Program-made: the position numbers and the translations under genes
Shown here: positions 43,535 through 52,417 of the stretch, piece after piece
Layout of the letters: each line of letters opens with the position of its first letter
Numbering within the stretch: position 1 is the first letter of the stretch
Notes under the pieces: generated by a model
The model's input: only the letters and a program-made list of their open reading frames with translations
Database searches by the model: none
What the model was told of the DNA's origin: nothing
DNA from: an uncultured Anaerococcus sp.
Lineage (GTDB): Bacteria > Bacillota > Clostridia > Tissierellales > Peptoniphilaceae
DNA length: 64,000 nt
Assembly: GCF_943912385.1 (NCBI RefSeq)
Contig: NZ_CALTTY010000001.1
Location: forward strand, 1-64,000
Direction of reading: 5' to 3'

Positions 43535-44845
43535 ATGAAAAAAATTTTTAAATTATCTTTAATCTTTGTTTTATCATCTCTAACCATCTTAAGTACTGCT
43601 TATGCTGATGAAAATGATGACCGACTTGAAGCTGACCTTTATAGGGCTGTAAGGGAAAGTGTGGATGGGAAATTAGACTACCAGGTAAATATTATGACAG
43701 TATACGGGCCAAGCGATATAAATATCTACATGGCAAATATAAAAAAAGATCAGCTACCATCTGCATCTACTATTAAACCAATGATAGGTCTTGCCCTTAT
43801 GGATAAAAATCAAAAAGGAGAAATATCCTACTCTAAGGATATAAAAAAAGACCTAGACTTAAGTCTTAGATTGTCAGATAATGAAGCTACCAATAGGCTG
43901 ATTAAATCTATCGGTGGTTTTGATGAAATAAACTCATCAATTAAAAAAATAAGTGGAAATGAAAGAACACAATTAAACCGCCTAATGCTCACCTCTGGCA
44001 AAGAAAATACAGCAAATGCCAAGGACCTTGCCCAGGGGTTTTATGAAATATATAGGTCTGATGATAAAATAGCAAAGGACATGGTAAGGTCTATGTCAAA
44101 TTCTTCAAGAAAAAGAGTCAAGTTACTGAAAAATATTGATCCGTCCCATAAGTCCATGAATAAGACCGGTGAACTAGTGGGAATAGAAAATGACCTTGCC
44201 CTAGTTGAAACAGGTAAGCAAGCCTATATAATAAGTGTCCTTACACAAAATAAGGGCTATATGGATTCAAATAAGCAAGTCAAACTTTTAAATGATCTGG
44301 GTGAAAAAGTAGGGAGGGCCTATGATACTTATGAGAAAGCCTACAACCTAAAGGAAGAAGCTAAGGAAAAGAACTTAGAGGAAGGGCTTGATACTATCGA
44401 GAAAAAACTTGCCTACGCAGTATATCAAAATCAAATCTTTATAAACGCTGCAGAAATACTCCTAGAATCAGGGTCTCATTCAGTTGATGGGATAAGGGAG
44501 AAATTAATTATCCAGGTAAATAATTCAGAAAAATTGCTGGCTAGGAGTAAAAATACCCTGGCTAGTTTATCAAAAAGTCCTATAGAAAATGAAGAAGACA
44601 TGCTGGTAAACCTGGTAAGGTTAATCTATACAGATAGCGATGATATTAAAGACTTAAATAAAGAATTGGCCCTTGCTTTTTACTCCAACAAGGCTGCAGT
44701 TAGGGCAGGGGAAATTCTCCTACAACAAGCACCAAGGACCAGCCTAAATATAAGAAGGACTCTCCTTAATAATATGAAAAATGCGGAAGAAGCTTTTAAA
44801 AAAATGGACAGGTATTTTGAGAAGTTAAATGAAAAAAACCAATAA
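43535..44845 (+). CDS. Secreted class A beta-lactamase-fold protein with C-terminal helical repeats
   Basis: This 436-residue protein has a signal peptide (cleavage near STAYA-D) and a class A penicilloyl-serine fold: S78-x-x-K81 (SASTIKP), SDN at 114-116 and KTG at 210-212. The omega loop reads ERTQLN (143-148); if its Asn is the usual N170, the Glu166 position is Arg, with Glu one residue earlier. Efficient beta-lactam hydrolysis is therefore doubtful. After residue 280 come two related helical repeats (KLAYAVYQNQIFINAAEILLE and ELALAFYSNKAAVRAGEILLQ), not usual in lactamases. It may be a wall-associated acyl-enzyme or a penicillin-binding factor. RBS AAAGGGGA. Confidence 0.78.
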   Translation: MKKIFKLSLIFVLSSLTILSTAYADENDDRLEADLYRAVRESVDGKLDYQVNIMTVYGPSDINIYMANIKKDQLPSASTIKPMIGLALMDKNQKGEISYSKDIKKDLDLSLRLSDNEATNRLIKSIGGFDEINSSIKKISGNERTQLNRLMLTSGKENTANAKDLAQGFYEIYRSDDKIAKDMVRSMSNSSRKRVKLLKNIDPSHKSMNKTGELVGIENDLALVETGKQAYIISVLTQNKGYMDSNKQVKLLNDLGEKVGRAYDTYEKAYNLKEEAKEKNLEEGLDTIEKKLAYAVYQNQIFINAAEILLESGSHSVDGIREKLIIQVNNSEKLLARSKNTLASLSKSPIENEEDMLVNLVRLIYTDSDDIKDLNKELALAFYSNKAAVRAGEILLQQAPRTSLNIRRTLLNNMKNAEEAFKKMDRYFEKLNEKNQ

Positions 44846-44850
44846 ACTAA

Positions 44851-44862
44851 TATAATAATCTC
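44851..44862 (+). promoter_or_regulatory. TATAAT-N6-ATG leaderless-type promoter of the RluA gene
   Basis: TATAAT (44851-44856) is followed by AATCTC and the ATG at 44863. No Shine-Dalgarno is present. The -35 region is weak (no clear TTGACA). Confidence 0.5.
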
Positions 44863-45756
44863 ATGATACTAATAGCAGATGACGTAATAAGAGTTGATAA
44901 ATACATATCTGATGAACTTGATGAAATACCGAGGGAGAAGATAAAAGACTTTATCAAAGCTTCTTTAATAAAAGTAAATGACAAGAAAATAAAACCTTCT
45001 ACAAAGCTTAGAGAAGGTGATGAAATTTATATAGACGATTCACTTTTTGAAGTACCAGAAATAAAGGCTGAGGACATACCCCTAGATATAGTTTATGAAA
45101 ATAGTGACTACGCGGTTATAAATAAACAAAAAAACTTAATTGTCCATCCAGCAGGGTCAATTGTGACTGGAACTTTGGTAAATGCCCTCTTATACAGGTA
45201 TGGCTACGACGGCCTATCCCACATAGGCGGAGAAGATAGACCTGGTATTGTCCATAGGCTTGATAAGGATACGACAGGGCTTATGCTGATTTCCAAAAAT
45301 AATGAGTCTTATAGATATTTAAAGAAACTTTTTGAAACAAGAAAAGTAGAAAAAGAATATCTGGCCATAGTCTTTGGAAATTTCAAGGAAAAATTTGGTA
45401 GAATAGATAACTTTATGGACAGGGACACACATAATAGAAGAAAGATGGCTGTAAGAGAAGGGGGTAGAAGGGCCATATCAGAATATGAGGTTATTAGTGA
45501 GGTTGATGGTTTTAGCCTGGTAAAAGTCCATATCATAACAGGAAGGACCCACCAAATCAGGGTCCATATGACCCACATGAACCACCCCCTTCTGGGAGAT
45601 CCTGTATATGGAAATATTAAACATAAGTTTAATTTATCTTATCCTCTTCTCCACTGCATGCGTCTTGCGTTTACAGATAGATCTGGTGAAATGATGGAAT
45701 TTAATAAAGAAGTACCAGAAGACTTTAAAAAATATAAAAAAATTCTGGGTCTTTAG
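44863..45756 (+). CDS. RluA-family pseudouridine synthase
   Basis: This 297-residue protein has an N-terminal S4 RNA-binding domain (IRVDKYISDEL to LREGDEIYID) and a catalytic domain with the RluA motif GIVHRLDKDTTGLMLISK (catalytic Asp), RTHQIRVHM and HPLLGDPVYG. It isomerises uridines, most likely in 23S rRNA (RluD-like); the exact sites cannot be told. Its ATG is 17 bp after the preceding gene, lacks a ribosome site and follows a TATAAT by six bases. Confidence 0.9.
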   Translation: MILIADDVIRVDKYISDELDEIPREKIKDFIKASLIKVNDKKIKPSTKLREGDEIYIDDSLFEVPEIKAEDIPLDIVYENSDYAVINKQKNLIVHPAGSIVTGTLVNALLYRYGYDGLSHIGGEDRPGIVHRLDKDTTGLMLISKNNESYRYLKKLFETRKVEKEYLAIVFGNFKEKFGRIDNFMDRDTHNRRKMAVREGGRRAISEYEVISEVDGFSLVKVHIITGRTHQIRVHMTHMNHPLLGDPVYGNIKHKFNLSYPLLHCMRLAFTDRSGEMMEFNKEVPEDFKKYKKILGL

Positions 45757-45801
45757 ATAAGGATTTAATTACTATTGTATGAAAAATAAAGAGTTAAAAT
45801 T

Positions 45802-45825
45802 GACCCCTTTGGGCGGGTCTTTTTT
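45802..45825 (+). terminator. Terminator after the RluA gene
   Basis: GACCC (45802-45806) pairs with GGGTC (45815-45819) across an 8-nt loop with further C-G options, then T6. Confidence 0.8.
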
Positions 45826-45928
45826 AATTTAATTATCCTATAAGTTCTTCAAAAATCATTGTTAAAAGTAATTTTAAAGGTACTATAAGATTATTAGACA
45901 AACGATTTCAAGACTATAAGGAGATAAA

Positions 45929-46891
45929 ATGAACAGAGATTTAGGTATCAATTTATGCCGTGTTACTGAAGCTGCAGCCCTTGGGTCAGCAAAATTCTTA
46001 GGCCAGGGCAGGAAGAACGAATCAGACAATATAGCTGTTGACCAGATGAGAAGTATGTTTTCATATTTGGGGATAAATGGCAAGGTTGTAATAGGCGAGG
46101 GTGAAATTGATGAAGCTCCTATGCTTTATATAGGTGAACATATAGGAGATCCAAAGGCTAGTGACCAGGTTGATATAGCAGTAGACCCAATAGACGGGAC
46201 TACATCCCTATCAAATGGTACATCAAACTCTATTTCTGTAATAGCTGTAGCACCAAAAGGGTGTCTATTAAACGCACCTGATGTTTACATGAATAAAATA
46301 GCTGCAGGTCCTGAAGCAAAGGGAAAGATAGATATTAATAAGCCAGTTAAGGAAAATATTGAAAATGTAGCCAAGGCTCTTGGAAAAAAAGTTGGAGATG
46401 TTACCGTTTCAGTATTAAATAGGGACAGGCATAAAGACCTGGTAAAAGAAATTAGACAAGCTGGGGCAAGAATTTCTATGGTAGAAGATGGAGATGTCCT
46501 TACTGCAATAGCAACTTGTTTGTCAAATGGTAAAATAGACCTAATTATGGGTGTAGGAGGGGCTCCGGAGGGAGTAATAGCAGCAGCAGCCCTTAAGTGT
46601 TTGGGAGGAGATTTCCAAGGGATGTTTGCCCCATCTGACTACAAACAGGTGAAAAGATGTCTTAAGATGGGGGTTGACTTTGATAAGGTCTACACAATAG
46701 ATGACTTAGTAGAAGGCGATGATGTAATCTTTGCAGCAACAGGAATCACTGACGGTACTCTCTTAAAGGGAGTGTCTTATATGAATAAAAATATGGCCTC
46801 CACCGAGTCCCTGCTTTTAAGACTACCTAGTGGGACCATCCGCTATATAGACTCAGTTCACAAACTAGACCAAAAATTAGATCAAAAATAA
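45929..46891 (+). CDS. glpX: Class II fructose-1,6-bisphosphatase
   Basis: This 320-residue GlpX-type phosphatase has the metal and phosphate motifs VIGEGEIDEAPMLYIGE and AVDPIDGTTSLSNG, then GGAPEGVIAAAALKCLGG. It dephosphorylates fructose-1,6-bisphosphate, the gluconeogenic step an amino-acid fermenter needs. No glycerol genes are nearby. Monocistronic, with an AAGGAGAT ribosome site and its own terminator. Confidence 0.93.
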   Translation: MNRDLGINLCRVTEAAALGSAKFLGQGRKNESDNIAVDQMRSMFSYLGINGKVVIGEGEIDEAPMLYIGEHIGDPKASDQVDIAVDPIDGTTSLSNGTSNSISVIAVAPKGCLLNAPDVYMNKIAAGPEAKGKIDINKPVKENIENVAKALGKKVGDVTVSVLNRDRHKDLVKEIRQAGARISMVEDGDVLTAIATCLSNGKIDLIMGVGGAPEGVIAAAALKCLGGDFQGMFAPSDYKQVKRCLKMGVDFDKVYTIDDLVEGDDVIFAATGITDGTLLKGVSYMNKNMASTESLLLRLPSGTIRYIDSVHKLDQKLDQK

Positions 46892-46900
46892 TTTTACAAA

Positions 46901-46926
46901 AGTCCTAAGATATTTAGGGCTTTTTT
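46901..46926 (+). terminator. Terminator after glpX
   Basis: AGTCCTAA (46901-46908) pairs with TTAGGGCT (46914-46921), with one wobble, followed by T5. Confidence 0.85.
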
Positions 46927-47144
46927 GTATTAAAATCTTCCTTGCTATAGGAAATAGATTGAATAAAAGAACATAAGCTATTATAATGTATAATGGATTA
47001 GAATCAATATCAATTATTTTACGAAATTATTACTTAGTTTTACTATAAAATTATAAGCGCCTAACATGGCTTTGTTGACTATATTTTGATTGAAATTTTG
47101 TATAATAAAGGGTAGGATAAGTGAAGAATTGGAAGGTGAAGAAA

Positions 47145-49874
47145 TTGGCATTATTTAATTTTTTTAAGTCATTTAGCCAAAAAGAAATCGACCAAAATAA
47201 TAAAACTGTCGATAAAATTATTGCGCTAGATGATGATATGCAAAAGTTAACTGACGACGAGTTACAACATAAAACTATTGAATTTAAAGAAAGACTAGCA
47301 AAGGGTGAGACCCTAGATGACCTTTTAGTAGAAGCCTTTGCTGTAGTTAGAGAAGCAAGTGATAGGGTTCTTGGAATGAAGCACTATCCAGTGCAGTTAC
47401 TAGGGGGAATTGTCCTACATAACGGACAAATTGCTGAAATGAAGACAGGTGAGGGTAAGACCCTAGTAGCTACCCTACCTTCATACTTAAACGCTCTTTC
47501 AGGCAAGGGAGTCCATGTAGTTACAGTAAACGACTATCTTGCAAAGCGTGACCAAGAGTGGATGGGAAAGGTCCACACCTGGTTGGGTCTTGAAGTAGGT
47601 TGTATAATCTACGGACTTACAAATAGCGAAAGAAGAGAAAACTACAATGCAGACATAACCTATGGTACCAATAACCAATTTGGTTTTGACTACCTGAGAG
47701 ATAACATGGTTATATATAAGGAAGATAGGGTCCAACGTGACCTAAACTACGCCATCGTAGACGAGGTTGACTCAATCCTAATAGATGAGGCAAGGACTCC
47801 ACTTATAATTTCTGGCCAGGGTGATGAATCAACAGATACCTATCAAAAGGCCAACGAATTTATAAAAACCTTAGAAGGAAGAGTACTAGATCCTAACGAA
47901 GACGCTGATATTGACCCATTTGATAGGGAATTTAAGGTAGAAGATGTAGACTTCCTCGTAGATGAAAAGAGAAAGTCATCAAACCTTACAGAAAAGGGTA
48001 CAAAAAAGGCAGAAAAATTCTTCGGGATAGAAAACCTATCAGATACAGAAAACCTAGAACTATCTCACTATATAAATAACGCCCTTAAAGCAAATACTAC
48101 AATGACAAAGGATATTGACTATGTGGTAAACCACGGTGAAGTTGAAATAGTAGATGAGTTTACAGGTCGTATTATGCAGGGTAGGAGGTTTTCAGACGGT
48201 CTCCACCAGGCTATAGAAGCTAAAGAAGGCGTAGAAGTAAAGGCAGAAAGTAAGACACTCGCTACAATAACCTTCCAAAACTACTTTAGGATGTATGATA
48301 AACTATCAGGAATGACAGGTACTGCGAAGACCGAAGAAGACGAGTTTGACGAAATCTATAAACTAGACGTAGTTGAAATTCCTACAAATAGACCAATCCA
48401 AAGAAGAGACGATGACGACTACGTATACATCAACGAACGTGGTAAATTTAACGCTATTATAAACGAAATAAATGAAGTCCACAAAAAAGGTCAACCAATC
48501 CTAGTAGGTACAATCTCAATAGAGTCAAGTGAAAGACTGTCTGACGCCCTTAAAAAGGCCGGTATCAAACACACAGTCCTAAATGCTAAAAACCACGAAA
48601 GAGAAGCAGAAATTGTTGCCCAAGCAGGTCGTCTTGGAGCAGTTACAATCGCAACTAACATGGCTGGTCGTGGTACAGATATCACCCTTGGTGGTAACGT
48701 AGACTTCATGGCCAAGCAAAAATTAAAAAGAGAGGGTATTTCTGAAGAGTTAATTGAAGAAGTAGACTCATTTTCTGCAACAGACAACACAGAAATCCTA
48801 GATGTTAGAAAGAAATTTAGACACTACAAAGATCAATTTAGACCAAGCATCAAGGAAGAAGAAAAGAAGGTTATTGAAGCAGGCGGACTTTATATCATAG
48901 GTTCAGAAAGACATGAATCTAGACGTATTGACAACCAGCTAAGAGGACGTTCAGGCCGTCAGGGAGACCCAGGTAAGTCAAGATTCTTTATATCTCTGGA
49001 AGATGACCTAATCAGACTAAATGGTGGGGAAACTGTAGCAAAATTTGTTCAAAAAGCAGACTTTGACGAAAATGAACCGATAGTATCAAGAATGGTAACA
49101 AGGTCTATTGAAAAGGCTCAAACAAGAGTAGAAGCAAATAACTTTGCCACAAGAAAGAGAGTCCTCCAATACGACGACGTCATGAACAAGCAAAGAACAA
49201 TTATCTACAACGAAAGACGTGAAGTACTCATGGGTGAGGATATGAGGGAAACCATCGTTGATATGATCAAACAAGTAGTAAACGATGCAGTTTATACCTT
49301 CACAAATTCTCAGGTAAAACCAGAAAACTGGGAAATGACAGCCCTATTAAACTACCTAAACGGTCTAGGAGTTCCAGTAACCCAGCTTCATTTTGAAAAT
49401 ATAAACTCCTACACCCAAGAAAACCTAATCGACTATATAACCCAAGCAAGTCTTGCAAAATATGCAGATAAGGAAGCAAGCTTCGGTCCTGATAATATGA
49501 GAGAAGTTGAAAGGGTAATCCTTCTTAGGGTAATTGACCAAAAATGGATGGACCACATCGATGCTATGGATCAAATGCGTAAGGAAATCGGAGTTAGGGC
49601 TATGGGACAAGAAGACCCAGTTAGGGCCTACACCAACGAAGGTTTTGAAATGTATGAAGAAATGACTAGGGCTATCCAAGAAGATACTGTAAGATATATG
49701 ATGAATGTTGAAATCAAACAAAATATTAAAAGGAAGCAAGTCCTAGTACCAGATAGCGAAAGCCATGAAGATATAACAGGTCAATCAACAGATGAAGAAG
49801 CCTACGAAGGCCTAAATAGGGCAGAACGTAGAAGACTTGAACGTGAAGCAAAAAAATCAACAGTAAAGAAATAA
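47145..49874 (+). CDS. secA: Preprotein translocase ATPase SecA
   Basis: SecA pulls unfolded preproteins through SecYEG. Marks: Walker A MKTGEGKT, VNDYLAKRD, YVIVDEVDSILIDEARTPL-type Walker B region, GTISIESSE, TNMAGRGTDI and RGRSGRQGDPG. I place the start at a TTG at 47145 (GGAAGGTGA six bases upstream, product opening ALFNFFKSF as in other SecA). An in-frame GTG at 47121 would add eight residues but lies only about 8 nt after the start site implied by TATAAT at 47101. The C-terminus ends ERRRLEREAKKSTVKK and lacks the usual zinc-binding tail. prfB follows 1 bp later. Confidence 0.93.
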   Translation: MALFNFFKSFSQKEIDQNNKTVDKIIALDDDMQKLTDDELQHKTIEFKERLAKGETLDDLLVEAFAVVREASDRVLGMKHYPVQLLGGIVLHNGQIAEMKTGEGKTLVATLPSYLNALSGKGVHVVTVNDYLAKRDQEWMGKVHTWLGLEVGCIIYGLTNSERRENYNADITYGTNNQFGFDYLRDNMVIYKEDRVQRDLNYAIVDEVDSILIDEARTPLIISGQGDESTDTYQKANEFIKTLEGRVLDPNEDADIDPFDREFKVEDVDFLVDEKRKSSNLTEKGTKKAEKFFGIENLSDTENLELSHYINNALKANTTMTKDIDYVVNHGEVEIVDEFTGRIMQGRRFSDGLHQAIEAKEGVEVKAESKTLATITFQNYFRMYDKLSGMTGTAKTEEDEFDEIYKLDVVEIPTNRPIQRRDDDDYVYINERGKFNAIINEINEVHKKGQPILVGTISIESSERLSDALKKAGIKHTVLNAKNHEREAEIVAQAGRLGAVTIATNMAGRGTDITLGGNVDFMAKQKLKREGISEELIEEVDSFSATDNTEILDVRKKFRHYKDQFRPSIKEEEKKVIEAGGLYIIGSERHESRRIDNQLRGRSGRQGDPGKSRFFISLEDDLIRLNGGETVAKFVQKADFDENEPIVSRMVTRSIEKAQTRVEANNFATRKRVLQYDDVMNKQRTIIYNERREVLMGEDMRETIVDMIKQVVNDAVYTFTNSQVKPENWEMTALLNYLNGLGVPVTQLHFENINSYTQENLIDYITQASLAKYADKEASFGPDNMREVERVILLRVIDQKWMDHIDAMDQMRKEIGVRAMGQEDPVRAYTNEGFEMYEEMTRAIQEDTVRYMMNVEIKQNIKRKQVLVPDSESHEDITGQSTDEEAYEGLNRAERRRLEREAKKSTVKK

Positions 49875-49875
49875 G

Positions 49876-50986
49876 ATGAGAGAAATATTTGAACTAAAAG
49901 AAGAAATAAATAAGCTTGAAGAAATTTTAACCCTAGTCGGAGATAGTCTTTGACCCGGCTGGGTTAAAAAAAGAAATAGATGAGCTTCAAAAAGAATCAA
50001 TAAGCCCAAATTTCTGGGATGATTCTGACAAGGCATCTACTGTGATGGCTAGTCTTTCTGATAAGAAAGAAGACCTAAAAGCCTACACAGATATAGAAAA
50101 ATCCTTAACAGATAATAAGGACTTAATCGACCTTGTAGAATTAAGCGAGGAAGATGAGCTTGACACCCTTAAGGAAGTAGATCGTAGCCTAAAGGATTTA
50201 AGAAAAAGCCTATCAAGTCTTAAACTTAAGACCCAGCTAGACGGGGAATATGACAAGAATAATGCCTACCTTTCTATAAATGCAGGCGCTGGCGGTCTTG
50301 AAGCGACAGATTGGGCAGATATGCTCTTTAGGATGTATACAAGATACTGTGAAGAAAGGGGCTTTAAGGTAGAAATAAAGGACTTAAACAACGAGGAAGC
50401 TGGCGGGATCAAGTCAGCCACCCTCCATATCAAAGGTCCCTATGCCTATGGTTATCTTAAGGGAGAAAAGGGAGTTCACAGGCTTGTAAGAATTTCACCC
50501 TTTGACAGCCAATCAAGAAGACATACTTCATTTTCTTCTGTAGATATATTCCCTGAATTAGATGAGGATACGAGTATTGATATCGATCCTTCAGACTTAA
50601 GGATTGATACCTATAGGGCAAGTGGGGCAGGAGGCCAGCACGTAAATAAGACTGACTCTGCAGTAAGGATAACCCACATTCCTACAGGCCTTGTAGCTCA
50701 AAGTCAGGCCGAAAGAAGTCAGATGCAAAATAGGGAAACAGCTATGAACCTCCTTATCTCAAAGCTAATTCAAATCAAGGAAGAAGAAAAGAAAGAAAAA
50801 ATTGAAGATATCCAGGGAAAGTATTCACAAATTGCCCGGGGGAGCCAGATAAGATCTTATGTTTTCCAACCCTACACCATGGTCAAAGATCACAGGACAA
50901 ATTATGAGATAGGAAATGTGGAAGTGGTCATGGATGGTGACATCCAAGGCTTTATAGACGCTTATCTTGCGAATAATGAAAGTTAA
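49876..50986 (+). CDS. prfB: Peptide chain release factor 2 (programmed +1 frameshift)
   Basis: The gene starts at the ATG at 49876 with 25 codons (MREIFELKEEINKLEEILTL...) and an in-frame TGA at 49951. A +1 shift continues DPAGLKKEIDELQKES and runs to 50986, for 369 residues in all. The second part has the stop-codon recognition tripeptide SPF (RISPFDSQSRR) and the GGQ loop (SGAGGQHVNKTDSAVR). RF2 ends translation at UGA and UAA. Its ATG is 1 bp after secA, so it is likely coupled. The start has no clear Shine-Dalgarno. Confidence 0.95.
49938..49954 (+). promoter_or_regulatory. RF2 programmed frameshift site
   Basis: The site reads CGGAGATAGT-CTT-TGA-C. An internal GGAG lies five bases before CTT, followed by a poor UGA-C stop. 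This is the conserved autoregulatory signal: scarce RF2 lets ribosomes pause and slip from CTT to TTT. Confidence 0.92.
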
Positions 50987-51207
50987 TAGGGAAAAAGTAA
51001 GCTTTCCCCAAGAAGGAAGACAAAATCATAAATTGCTTTTCTGATTATAGAAATTAGGAAATTTTAAATCTCATAGTTCTATAAACTACAAACTTACTAA
51101 TACTTTACAGTAAGACTTACAGGAGGGTTATCTCGGTTTAAATTTCTATTAATCTATTATGAACGGAGGGCTTATTTTTGAATTTTGTCATATAATTAAG
51201 AGTCTGA

Positions 51208-51310
51208 GGGACTGTTGTAATTTTGAATAACCATTGCCCCATCAGAGGGTTCAAAGAGGATACTCTGGTGATTTAGGACGATTTGTTCATTTTCCAACAG
51301 CCCCTTTTTT
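51208..51310 (+). ncRNA. Candidate structured leader or small RNA upstream of trpS
   Basis: A 342-bp gap separates prfB and trpS, and its last third folds into a nested rod. GGG-a-CTGTTG (51208-51217) pairs with CAACAG-CCC (51295-51303). GAATAA (51225-51230) pairs with TTGTTC (51283-51288). CATCAGAG (51240-51247) pairs perfectly with CTCTGGTG (51263-51270) around a 15-nt loop. T6 follows the outer stem, so it can terminate. A TATAAT at 51191-51196 could start transcription near 51203. It is not a T-box: the conserved UGGNACCGCG is absent. It may be an unknown trpS leader or an independent RNA. I see no gene in 50987-51190. Confidence 0.5.
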
Positions 51311-51328
51311 AAATGAAAAGGAGAATTA

Positions 51329-52414
51329 ATGGGAGATATAATTTTAACAGGTGATAGGCCAACCGGCAGACTCCACCTAGGTCATTATGTAGGAAGTCTT
51401 AAAAATAGGGTAAAGATGCAAAATGAGGCAAGCTATGAAAAGATGTATGTAATGATTGCAGATAGCCAGGCCCTAACTGACAATTTTGACAACCCTCAAA
51501 AAATTCGTGAAAACCTTATCGAAGTTGCCCTTGACTACCTAAGTGCAGGTGTAGACCCAGATAAGGTCAGTATATTTATCCAGTCGCAAATTCCTGAGTT
51601 AACAGAGCTTAGCTTTTATTTCTTAAACCTTGTAACCCTTTCTAGGCTTGAAAGAAACCCAACTGTTAAATCAGAAATTAAGCTTAGAAATTTTGAAACC
51701 AGCCTACCAGCAGGATTTTTAATTTATCCAGTAAGCCAGGCAGCAGATATTTTACTTTTTGATGCAAATATTGTCCCAGTAGGTGAAGACCAAGAGCCAA
51801 TGCTCGAGCAGGCAAGAGAAATTGCAAGAAGTTTTAATAATGTTTATGGAGAAGTTTTCAAAGAGCCTAAGGCAGTTTTACCAGAATCAAAAATGGCACG
51901 CCGTATGCCAGGTATTGATGGGGCAGCCAAGATGAGCAAATCCCTAGGTAACGCCATTTATCTCGCAGATGATAAGAAAACTGTTAAGAAAAAAGTAATG
52001 GCCATGTATACTGACCCTGACCATATAAATATCGACGACCCTGGCAAGGTTGAAGGAAATATAGTTTTTACCTACTTAGATGTATTTTCAAAGGATAGCC
52101 ACTTCGAAAAATATTTACCTGACTATAAAAACCTAGATGAACTAAAGGCACACTACCAGAGAGGTGGTCTTGGTGATGTCAAATGTAAGAAATTTTTAAT
52201 CAAGGTTTTAGAAGAAGAGTTAGAACCAATAAGAAATAGACGTGCTGAGTACGAGAAGGATATAGAAAAAGTATTTGATATTTTAAGAAAAGGCACAGAA
52301 GATGCGAAAAACGTGGGAAAGGCTAAGATTGACCAGGTAAAAAAAGCCATGGGCATTGATTATTTTAATGACCAAAATCTGATATACGAAATCCAAAAAT
52401 TTTATAAGGACTAG
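51329..52414 (+). CDS. trpS: Tryptophanyl-tRNA synthetase
   Basis: This 361-residue class I synthetase has the HIGH-type motif PTGRLHLGHYVGSL, the KMSKS loop AAKMSKSLGN, and SQAADILLFDANIVPVGEDQEP binding the tryptophanyl-adenylate. It charges tRNA-Trp. It is preceded by a structured terminator-like leader and followed 3 bp later by a Na+-symporter gene, probably cotranscribed. AAAGGAGAA ribosome site. Confidence 0.95.
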   Translation: MGDIILTGDRPTGRLHLGHYVGSLKNRVKMQNEASYEKMYVMIADSQALTDNFDNPQKIRENLIEVALDYLSAGVDPDKVSIFIQSQIPELTELSFYFLNLVTLSRLERNPTVKSEIKLRNFETSLPAGFLIYPVSQAADILLFDANIVPVGEDQEPMLEQAREIARSFNNVYGEVFKEPKAVLPESKMARRMPGIDGAAKMSKSLGNAIYLADDKKTVKKKVMAMYTDPDHINIDDPGKVEGNIVFTYLDVFSKDSHFEKYLPDYKNLDELKAHYQRGGLGDVKCKKFLIKVLEEELEPIRNRRAEYEKDIEKVFDILRKGTEDAKNVGKAKIDQVKKAMGIDYFNDQNLIYEIQKFYKD

Positions 52415-52417
52415 CCT

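Noticed and set aside
48491..48790. Reverse-strand open frame inside secA
   Set aside because: It has no ribosome site and follows the conserved secA codons; similar shadows in sbcC, addB and purL were left out for the same reason.
50989..51008. Terminator hairpin right after prfB (GGGAAA...TTTCCC)
   Set aside because: The stem is short and is followed by CAAGAAGG, not a T run.
50987..51328. T-box riboswitch upstream of trpS
   Set aside because: Expected for a Firmicute trpS, but I found neither the UGGNACCGCG T-box sequence nor a plausible Trp specifier loop, so I report only a structured RNA of unknown class.
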